This document shows, in pieces, positions 54,059 through 64,000 of a stretch of 64,000 bases of DNA. The notes below the pieces were generated by a model. It saw only the letters and a list, made by a program, of their open reading frames with translations. It ran no database searches and was not told the DNA's origin. Position 1 is the first letter of the stretch; each line of letters starts with the position of its first letter. This DNA is from Kiritimatiellaeota bacterium B1221 (lineage in GTDB: Bacteria; Verrucomicrobiota; Kiritimatiellia; SS1-B-03-39; UBA6053), in assembly GCA_029269125.1 (NCBI GenBank), contig JARHXX010000022.1:1-64000 (forward strand). Reading direction: 5' to 3'. The position numbers were made by a program, and so were the translations under genes.

Positions 54059-55825
54059 ATGGCCCCGTCTCTGGTAAACTCTAGAAAACCTGCAACTTTA
54101 CTGTGGGTTTCCACCTTCGTGCTTTCCGTCGGATTGCACGTGGGTTTGGTGCGCCTGAACCCCAATTTGTTTTTGGGGGCTGATGATTTTTCTTCTTTGG
54201 GAACCCGGCAGGACCGCAAGCGCATGGAAGTGCAGCCGGCACGTCCCGAGTTGATGCGCAAAGAGTTGCCCCGTTTGTTGGAACCATTTGATCCGGTTTC
54301 ATCCGCAGCCCAAACCGAAACGCCCATAGATGCGCCGGATCCCGCTGCCGGATTGTTTGAGCAGGGGCCCACGGAACTGCCTGCCCCTGAAGTGAGGCAT
54401 CAACCTGCGGAACTCCCCGGGGAAAGGCCGGAGATGAGTGAATCGGTCAGTGATTGGCAACCGCGTCAGGAAGTGATGGCAGTCACGAATCAACAGGTGA
54501 CCGAAACCCTGGATATTTTACCCCGTACTTTGCGGAATATTCAGTCGGACCAGCCCGGTGCGCCGGATATTTCATTGCCCGGAGGCGCTCCCGATCTGCC
54601 GGGCCTGGAAGTGGCACCGGCGAATTTTCAAGCCTTGCAATCTCAGGGCAATGCCGGGGCAGGGGCGGTCTTGTTCGGTTTGCCGCCGCTGACGGACTCT
54701 GCCTCTGCTTCGAGTGGCGGATCCGGCAATCGGCCCGCACCTGATTTGCCGGAGATGACCCTCCCGGAAATGGAAACCCGGGAAGAAATTACCCAACTGG
54801 ATGCGGTCGAATCCTTGTTGCGGTTGGAAACGCGGGTGTTTGATGATCCCGCAGACCCTCATGCACGCTATTTTAAAGTACAGCTTTTACCTGCCGGCCT
54901 CGATCAACTTCCGGTGTTGCCCCGGGATGTGGTTTATTTGCTGGACTGTTCGGCCAGTATGACTGAACAGAAACTTCGCCTGGCGGTGGAGGGGATCAAT
55001 GAGTCCCTCAAATCTCTTTCAGAGCAGGATCGCGTCAATGTGATTGCTTTCCGTGATGAAGTCGAGTTGTTTGATACAGAAGGGGTGGAAGCAAGTGTGT
55101 TTGGCAAAGCGAAAGTGCGGACCTTTCTTTCTGCGATGCATGCCCGGGGACAAACCGATGTGTATGCCTCTTTGAACGCTTTACAGTCGATGCCGGGTGC
55201 GGCGGACCGTCCGATGCTGGCCATGTTGGTGACCGACGGGGTGCCAACCCAGGGGGTGACCGACAGCAGTGAAATTATCGAAGCGTTTACCCGGTTGAAC
55301 CAAGGGAAGATCTCGGTTTTCGGACTCGGTGGCGGCGGAAGAGTAAATCGTTTGTTATTGGATTTTTTAAGTTTTCGGAACCGGGGGTCTTCGTTGGTTG
55401 CGCCACGTGCAGAGGGGTTGCCGGGGGCGATTGTGCAATCCGCCACCGAAATCAGACGTCCGGTTTTGGTCAACCTCAGTTATCAGTTTAGCGGGGTGCA
55501 GGAGCCGGAGATTTATCCTGAAAATTTGAGCCATCTCTATTTAGACCGTCCGTTGATTCTGATTGGCCGCACCCGGAAAGACCAGCCTCAGCTGGCCTTT
55601 CAGATTGTAGGGCAATCCGCAAAGGGGGATCATGATATTTTGTTTAGCCTTAACCTGGATGACGCCCCCAAGGCCTCGTCGGCTCTGCGTCAGGAATGGG
55701 CATGGCAGGCTTTGTTGCAGGAACTTTCCTCCTCCATTGGTAATCCGGATCCTGCTTCCCGGCAGGCCGTGCAGGAGTTGATCGACACCTACAATCTGGT
55801 GATCCCGGATGCGTATCGGAAGTAA
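54059..55825 (+). CDS. VWA-domain envelope protein
   Basis: The ATG at 54059 gives 588 residues; TTG at 54047 is an alternative. A TonB-like N-terminal helix (LLWVSTFVLSVGLHVGLV) anchors a Pro/Glu-rich periplasmic stretch (about 60-255). A VWA domain follows with LLDCSASMTEQKLRLAVEGI at about 294-313, giving a DxSxS MIDAS, and MLAMLVTDGVPTQGVTD. A helical C-terminal end follows. The resemblance to TonB is limited to the helix. The downstream neighbour is array C, and the upstream one is rho at 37 bp, so co-transcription is possible. Confidence 0.85.
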   Translation: MAPSLVNSRKPATLLWVSTFVLSVGLHVGLVRLNPNLFLGADDFSSLGTRQDRKRMEVQPARPELMRKELPRLLEPFDPVSSAAQTETPIDAPDPAAGLFEQGPTELPAPEVRHQPAELPGERPEMSESVSDWQPRQEVMAVTNQQVTETLDILPRTLRNIQSDQPGAPDISLPGGAPDLPGLEVAPANFQALQSQGNAGAGAVLFGLPPLTDSASASSGGSGNRPAPDLPEMTLPEMETREEITQLDAVESLLRLETRVFDDPADPHARYFKVQLLPAGLDQLPVLPRDVVYLLDCSASMTEQKLRLAVEGINESLKSLSEQDRVNVIAFRDEVELFDTEGVEASVFGKAKVRTFLSAMHARGQTDVYASLNALQSMPGAADRPMLAMLVTDGVPTQGVTDSSEIIEAFTRLNQGKISVFGLGGGGRVNRLLLDFLSFRNRGSSLVAPRAEGLPGAIVQSATEIRRPVLVNLSYQFSGVQEPEIYPENLSHLYLDRPLILIGRTRKDQPQLAFQIVGQSAKGDHDILFSLNLDDAPKASSALRQEWAWQALLQELSSSIGNPDPASRQAVQELIDTYNLVIPDAYRK

Positions 55826-55936
55826 GATCTAAAACGTTAAATCGAAATCTGGGGAAACGTGATTGTATCGTTATCCCATTTTTAGAGCCGTGATTCCGTT
55901 AAACCTGTTGAGTGTATGGTGCACCGGTCGGGCTGT

Positions 55937-55979
55937 AGGTCCGCGAAGATCATCGATGAGAGGGGATCTTCGCGGACCT
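55937..55979. repeat. Inverted repeat at the edge of array C
   Basis: AGGTCCGCGAAGATC (55937-55951) and GATCTTCGCGGACCT (55965-55979) form a perfect 15-bp stem around a 13-nt loop. The right arm is the head of the first array C unit, so an inverted partial copy of the unit head caps the array. Confidence 0.85.
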
Positions 55980-56220
55980 TTGGCCCGATTGTGGATTTGT
56001 TGGGCGGAGAACCCAGCGCTGCGCACTGGGCTGGTATCTTCGCGGACCTTTGGCCCGATTGTGATTTTGATCGGGGGAGAACCCAGCGCTTCGCACTGGG
56101 CTGGTATCTTCGCGGACCTTTGGCCCGATTGTGATTTTGATCGGGGGAGAATCCAGCGCTGCGCACTGGACTGGGCTGGTATCTTCGCGGACCTTTGGCC
56201 CGATTGTGGATTTATTTGGG
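55966..56220. repeat. Tandem-repeat array C (~70 bp x 3.6)
   Basis: Units start at 55966, 56036, 56106 and 56181 (period 70, 70, 75), the last truncated. Each has the head ATCTTCGCGGACCTTTGGCC, a G-rich middle and a palindromic tail (CCCAGCGCTGCGCACTGGG on the plus strand). The third unit carries a 5-bp CTGGA insertion in its tail that preserves pairing. The minus-strand tail reads CCCAGTGC, GNA triloop, GCGCTGGG. The array lies between convergent genes and ends 18 bp beyond the stop of the minus-strand beta-galactosidase gene, so it would lie in its 3' UTR. No gene is supported here. Confidence 0.92.
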
Positions 56221-56237
56221 GGGGGCGGCCCCCGGAC

Positions 56238-60002
<3,765 letters not shown>

Positions 60003-60060
60003 CGGCCGCGTCGCATCAGATTGCGGCCCCGCCGCGTCCATCGTCATTTTGGTTGTCATT

Positions 60061-60114
60061 AGTCACTTGTCATTTGGAATGGCGAAATACCCCAATGACC
60101 AATGACCGCTGACT
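60061..60114. repeat. Imperfect inverted repeat between upp and the sugar kinase
   Basis: AGTCACTTGTCATTTGG (60061-60077) and CCAATGACCAATGACCGCTGACT (60092-60114) form an imperfect stem. TGGTCATTGGTCA-like direct repeats are common as intergenic elements in PVC genomes. It may end the upp transcript, but no T-tract follows. Confidence 0.45.
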
Positions 60115-60160
60115 CTTCTTTTTCATTGCCTTGGAGGCTTAAATCATATATGATTTCGTG

Positions 60161-61255
60161 ATGGCTAATAAAATTTATACTTTTGGTGAAATCATGGGCC
60201 GGTTCCAACCTGAGGGTTTTGCCCGGTTGAAACAGTCCATGCCTGGTCCTCTGAATCTGACTTTCGGTGGGGCAGAAGGAAATGTGGCGGCTTCCATTTC
60301 GATGATGGGAAAAGAAACCTGCTTTATTACGGCGCTGCCGCAAAACGATCTGGGCGATGCCTGTGTGGCGACCTTAAAGGGCCTGGACGTGGACACGTCT
60401 GCAATTGTCCGCACCAAAGGAGGCCGTCTCGGACTCTACTTTATTGAAGCCGGTGCCAATCAGCGCCCTTCAAAAGTGGTGTATGACCGCGCCAACTCAT
60501 CGATCAGTGAAACCCCCGCCTCAGCCTATGGATTTTCGGAAGTGTTGAAAGGCGCCGCCTGGTTGCATTTGAGCGGTATCACCCCCGCGCTTTCCGAAGC
60601 GGCGGCCCACGCCGTGATCGAGGCGGCCAAAGCAGCCAAAGCCCATGGCGTGACCGTCTCCTGCGACTTAAATTTCCGCAAAAAATTGTGGGATTGGAAA
60701 CCCGGTACCGACGCCAAAACCCTGGCCCGCGAAACCATGAGCCAGGTATTGCCTTTTGTGGACGTGGTGATTGCCAATGAAGAGGATTGTTCGGATGTGC
60801 TAAACATTCAGATTGAAGAGCAGGACATTCATTCCGGCAGCTTGCAGATTGATAAGTATCCTGAAGTGGCCCGCGAAGTGGTTAAAATGTTTCCGAATGT
60901 AAGCAAAGTGGCCATCACCCTGCGCGAAAGTCTTTCCGCCAGTCACAACAACTGGGGTGCCATGTTTTTTGATGTGGCTGCGGACAAACCTTATTATGCC
61001 CCGCTGCAGGATGGCGAATATCAGCCCTACGAAATTAAGAATATTGTGGACCGGGTCGGGGGAGGAGATTCCTTTGCTGCCGGCCTGATTTACGCGTTGA
61101 ATGATGACGAGCTCTCCACGCCCGGGTCTGCGATCGCTTATGCGGTGGCCGCCTCTTGTCTGGCGCACTCCATTCTGGGCGATGTGAATTACAGCACCCG
61201 GGACGAAGTGATGAATCTCATGGGCGGGAACGCTTCAGGGCGGGTGCAACGATGA
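60161..61255 (+). CDS. kdgK: PfkB-family sugar kinase, probable 2-keto-3-deoxygluconate kinase
   Basis: The 364-residue kinase starts at ATG 60161 (GTG at 60158 is possible). Ribokinase/PfkB motifs are GGAEGNVAASISMMG near the N-terminus (36-50) and DRVGGGDSFAAG at 297-308, with catalytic Asp303. ATG overlap with the KDPG aldolase gene indicates a KDG to KDPG to pyruvate and glyceraldehyde-3-phosphate route. Specificity is inferred from that pairing. Other PfkB substrates are possible. Confidence 0.85.
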   Translation: MANKIYTFGEIMGRFQPEGFARLKQSMPGPLNLTFGGAEGNVAASISMMGKETCFITALPQNDLGDACVATLKGLDVDTSAIVRTKGGRLGLYFIEAGANQRPSKVVYDRANSSISETPASAYGFSEVLKGAAWLHLSGITPALSEAAAHAVIEAAKAAKAHGVTVSCDLNFRKKLWDWKPGTDAKTLARETMSQVLPFVDVVIANEEDCSDVLNIQIEEQDIHSGSLQIDKYPEVAREVVKMFPNVSKVAITLRESLSASHNNWGAMFFDVAADKPYYAPLQDGEYQPYEIKNIVDRVGGGDSFAAGLIYALNDDELSTPGSAIAYAVAASCLAHSILGDVNYSTRDEVMNLMGGNASGRVQR

Positions 61256-61881
61256 TTGATTTTGATCTTTATCCGGTAGTGCCCGTTATCGTTCTGGACC
61301 ATGCGGACGATGCCCTTCCGCTTTCCGAAGCCCTGCTGGCCGGAGGAATTGGAATCATTGAAATCACCTTCCGCACGGCCGCCGCCGCCGAATCCATTTC
61401 CCGGATTGCGGACAAGCTCCCCGAAATGAAAGTGGGTGCCGGCACCGTGGTCACCCCCGAGTCCGCCCAACGCGCTTTTGACAGCGGATCCCAGTTTGCG
61501 CTGGCGCCCGGATGTGATGCGGATACCGTTTCTTTCTGGAACGAAAAAGGCATTCCCTTTATTCCCGGCATCATGACCCCCACCGATTTGCAGGCCGCCT
61601 ACAAACTGGGCTGTAAATTTATGAAATTCTTTCCGGCCGAAGCTGCGGGCGGCGTGAACATGTTGAAAAACCTGACCGCACCCTACCTGAACCTGGGCAT
61701 TAAAATCTGTCCCACCGGCGGCATCAATCTCCAGAATATGGGAGACTACCTCGCCTTGAAACAGGTGTTTGCCATCGGCGGCTCCTGGATTGCCACCCGT
61801 CAGCAGATTGTGGACAAAGACTGGAGCGCGATTACCGCGCAGGCTTCTGAAGCGATGGCGCAGGCCAGGGCGGTACGCTAG
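61252..61881 (+). CDS. eda: KDPG (2-keto-3-deoxy-6-phosphogluconate) aldolase
   Basis: The 209-residue enzyme starts at ATG 61252, overlapping the kinase stop. Catalytic residues are Glu37 (EITFRT), Thr65 in GAGTVVTPE, and the Schiff-base Lys125 in KFFPAEAAGG, equivalent to E. coli Eda Glu45 and Lys133. It cleaves KDPG into pyruvate and glyceraldehyde-3-phosphate. Its stop is followed within 5 bp by avtA. Confidence 0.95.
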   Translation: MIDFDLYPVVPVIVLDHADDALPLSEALLAGGIGIIEITFRTAAAAESISRIADKLPEMKVGAGTVVTPESAQRAFDSGSQFALAPGCDADTVSFWNEKGIPFIPGIMTPTDLQAAYKLGCKFMKFFPAEAAGGVNMLKNLTAPYLNLGIKICPTGGINLQNMGDYLALKQVFAIGGSWIATRQQIVDKDWSAITAQASEAMAQARAVR

Positions 61882-61883
61882 TC

Positions 61884-63137
61884 ATGGACTGGAAATGGTC
61901 GGCTCACGGCAGCCGCTTCGCGCAGGCCTCCGGTATTTTGGAACTGATGAATGACCTCGGCGAAGCCATGGCTTCCGGGGACGAAAATCTTTGCATGCTG
62001 GGAGGCGGAAATCCTTCTCCCGTGCCGGAGATGCAGGCCTGTTTCCGCGATCAGTGGAAAGCTTTGGGCGAACGTCCGGAAGAACTGAATGCGGTGTTGG
62101 GGAAATACGATACCTCTCAGGGATCCCCGGCTTTTATCCGCGCTTTGGCCGACTTTTTAAACCAGCGCTATGACTGGGGAATCGCACCCGAAAATGTGGG
62201 GATCTGCAATGGCAGTCAGACCGCATTTTATTACCTGTTTAATTTATTGGCCGGGGAAGGAAAAAAGATTCTGCTGCCGCTCTCTCCCGAGTACATTGGC
62301 TATGCGGAGCAGGGGATCGATCCGGAACTCTTTCAATCCGTTCACGGCAAGCTGGTGGAGACCGGGGACCATCTGTTTAAGTACCATATCGATTTTGAGG
62401 CTTTGAATATTGGCGACGACGTGGCCGCCATGGCGGTGTCCCGCCCCACCAACCCCACCGGCAATGTGCTGACCGACGAAGAAGTGGCCAAACTTTCTGA
62501 ACTGGCCAAAGCCAAAGGCATTCCCCTGATGATCGACAATGCCTACGGGGCGCCGTTCCCGGGGATTTTGTTTCGGGAAGTGAAACCCATTTGGGAACCG
62601 CACATCATTTTGTCGATGAGTCTCTCCAAGTTGGGACTGCCCGGCACCCGCACCGGCATCGTGGTGGCGGATGCGCCGGTGATCGAATTGCTGTCGTCAG
62701 TGAATGCGGTGGTGGGCCTGGCCAACGGCAATGTGGGACAGGCCCTGATTCGTCCGCTTTTGGAATCGGGAGAACTGGAGGGCCTCTGCGAAAAATATAT
62801 TCGTCCTTATTACGAAAGCCACAGCCGGCAGGCGGCGGGCTGGTGGACCGAAGCGCTGGGGGACTCGGTGCCCTGGATGCGCCACGAGGCGGAAGGGTCG
62901 ATGTTTCACTGGGTTCGGTTTCCCGGTCTGCCGGGAGGCTCACGGGAGCTGTATCAACGGTTGAAAAAACGCGGGGTCCTGGTGATTCCCGGAGATGCTT
63001 TTTTCTTTGGATTGGAGTGTCCGGCCACGGAACAGAGTGAATGTATCCGCGTGCATACCGCCATGGATCCTGAAAAAGTGAAACGCGGAATTGGTATCAT
63101 TGCAGAAGTGGTGAAAGAGATGTATGCAGGGACATGA
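61884..63137 (+). CDS. avtA: Valine-pyruvate aminotransferase AvtA-like
   Basis: The 417-residue PLP enzyme has the PLP lysine Lys249 in SMSLSKLGLPGTRTG, Asn190 in SRPTNPTG and Asp218 (MIDNAYGAPFPG), with the AvtA opening GSRFAQASGILELMNDLGEA and CMLGGGNPSPVPE. It exchanges amino groups between pyruvate/alanine and valine/2-ketoisovalerate. It overlaps the glycosyltransferase start by 4 bp. Pyruvate from KDPG cleavage could feed this step. Confidence 0.9.
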   Translation: MDWKWSAHGSRFAQASGILELMNDLGEAMASGDENLCMLGGGNPSPVPEMQACFRDQWKALGERPEELNAVLGKYDTSQGSPAFIRALADFLNQRYDWGIAPENVGICNGSQTAFYYLFNLLAGEGKKILLPLSPEYIGYAEQGIDPELFQSVHGKLVETGDHLFKYHIDFEALNIGDDVAAMAVSRPTNPTGNVLTDEEVAKLSELAKAKGIPLMIDNAYGAPFPGILFREVKPIWEPHIILSMSLSKLGLPGTRTGIVVADAPVIELLSSVNAVVGLANGNVGQALIRPLLESGELEGLCEKYIRPYYESHSRQAAGWWTEALGDSVPWMRHEAEGSMFHWVRFPGLPGGSRELYQRLKKRGVLVIPGDAFFFGLECPATEQSECIRVHTAMDPEKVKRGIGIIAEVVKEMYAGT

Positions 63138-64000
63138 TCAGCATCATCACCAGCTTTTATAATCAGTACGGCATGAACAAACTCTTTTTAGAGTTTTTGG
63201 AAAAATATACCACGCTGCCTTATCAGCTGATTGCGGTGGATAACATGTCCGACGACGGCAGCGGAGATTTGTTTCGGGAACACGGCGCGGTGGTGATCCG
63301 CAATGAGGCCAACTACAATTATCCCCACTGTCAAAATCAGGGGGCGGCAGTGGCGGAGCACGATTATCTGTTTTTTCTGAATAACGATCTGCTGGTCTGC
63401 CCGGATTGGGATACCCGTGCGATTGAGCTGATGGAGGAACACGGACTGGATTTCGCGTCGGTGATCGGCACCAATAAAATGATGACCAAAAAGCGGACCC
63501 GCCTGCATGTCAAAAGCTGGTATGCGATTCGTTATCCCTTTTTAAGGATCAGCAATGGTTACCGGTCCCTGAAGATGATGCATCAGGTGTTCTTTACAGG
63601 AAATTACGAAGGTTTTTGCCGGCGTTTAAGAAAAAAGAATGCGGGTAAAATCGCCGAGGGGATTGCCGGATTTAATGTGTTGATGACCCGGCGGGGCATG
63701 GATCTGATCGGTGAGTGGGATGAACGCATTCAGGCGGCGGATTACGATGTGTTTCTTCGTGCCAAAGACCGGGCGCTGAAACATGGCGACGTCAAACCCT
63801 TCCATGTGCTGTGGGAATTGTATTTTCACCATTACATGCGTTTGACCTTTAAAATGAAATATCCGCCTTTCGTGGGGCAGGAAAATATCATTATGCCCTC
63901 GATCAAATGGACCGAAGCGGTGATAAAGGACTATATGCGAAATGCCGACCGCATCTTTTTTCAGTCCGAGCGCAGCAGCGCCCGTGAGCCCACCGATCAG
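63134..64000 (+). CDS. GT2-type glycosyltransferase (partial, cut by the window edge)
   Basis: The ATG at 63134 overlaps the avtA stop (ATGA) and the frame is open for 289 residues to the last base of the window. The family A glycosyltransferase fold is visible: MISIITSFYNQYGMNKLFLE, QLIAVDNMSDDGSGDL, and LFFLNNDLLVCPDWDTRAIE with a D-x-D-like NND, followed by GFNVLMTRRGMDLIGEWDER, the usual acceptor-side region. The substrate is unknown. The C-terminus lies outside the window. Confidence 0.88.
   Translation, partial: MISIITSFYNQYGMNKLFLEFLEKYTTLPYQLIAVDNMSDDGSGDLFREHGAVVIRNEANYNYPHCQNQGAAVAEHDYLFFLNNDLLVCPDWDTRAIELMEEHGLDFASVIGTNKMMTKKRTRLHVKSWYAIRYPFLRISNGYRSLKMMHQVFFTGNYEGFCRRLRKKNAGKIAEGIAGFNVLMTRRGMDLIGEWDERIQAADYDVFLRAKDRALKHGDVKPFHVLWELYFHHYMRLTFKMKYPPFVGQENIIMPSIKWTEAVIKDYMRNADRIFFQSERSSAREPTDQ

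Noticed and set aside
54059..54300. True TonB protein
   Set aside because: Only the N-terminal anchor resembles TonB; no TonB C-terminal domain follows, and a VWA domain is present instead.

Overview
The window looks like a chromosomal segment from a Verrucomicrobiota-type (PVC) bacterium. The main evidence is a four-gene pseudopilin cassette of the Verru_Chthon kind (about 38.2-42.1 kb), followed directly by a pilus/secretin operon with the same gene order as Akkermansia Amuc_1102 to Amuc_1098. Supporting features are two PEP-CTERM proteins, a DUF58/BatA/VWA operon, a PfkB-KDPG aldolase sugar route and a formylglycine-type sulfatase. The phylum assignment is inference. No rRNA, tRNA, CRISPR array, transposase or phage gene was seen.

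Layout. 0-2.4 kb: a degraded stretch, a damaged alpha/beta hydrolase gene (out-of-frame signal peptide, nucleophile elbow missing) and an intact sulfatase. 2.5-7.5 kb: tandem-repeat array A, then a minus-strand operon (TPR membrane protein, lipoprotein, xerD, rnc) and array B. 7.6-12.6 kb: a minus-strand Fe3+/phosphonate-type ABC importer operon ending in an exported beta-propeller. 12.6-14.9 kb: two LTD/PEP-CTERM proteins and a prepilin-like protein. 15.1-24.4 kb: a six-gene, fully overlapping operon with a GldA-like ABC-2 exporter, a DUF58 protein and VWA membrane proteins. 25.0-32.1 kb: a complete maltose/maltodextrin uptake operon, lamB-malM-malE-malF-malG-malK, very like the enterobacterial proteins. 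32.3-36.6 kb: carbonic anhydrase, then an arsR-controlled operon (permease, arsE-like thioredoxin, thioredoxin lipoprotein, arsF-like, arsG-like). 36.6-42.1 kb: a membrane protein, a STAS protein and the pseudopilin cassette. 42.2-49.5 kb: the PilM/PilN-type, Amuc_1100-like, Amuc_1099-like and secretin genes, closed by a strong terminator. 49.5-55.8 kb: a GT-C-like membrane protein, coaE, rho with a long disordered N-terminus, and a VWA protein. 55.9-64.0 kb: tandem-repeat array C, a GH2 beta-galactosidase, upp, a KDG-kinase-like gene, KDPG aldolase, avtA and a GT2 glycosyltransferase cut by the window edge.

How the parts fit. The maltose importer, the cytosolic beta-galactosidase, the sulfatase and the KDG/KDPG route point to growth on oligo- and polysaccharides. 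The pseudopilin cassette and the secretin operon probably build one envelope machine, although its ATPases and prepilin peptidase are not in the window. The most unusual signal is in the noncoding DNA. Arrays A and C lie just 3' of the rnc and lacZ stop codons and have different ~70-bp units, but both encode the same hairpin core (CCCAGT.C / G.GCTGGG) with a compensatory base-pair swap between them. This suggests a family of structured 3'-UTR repeats.
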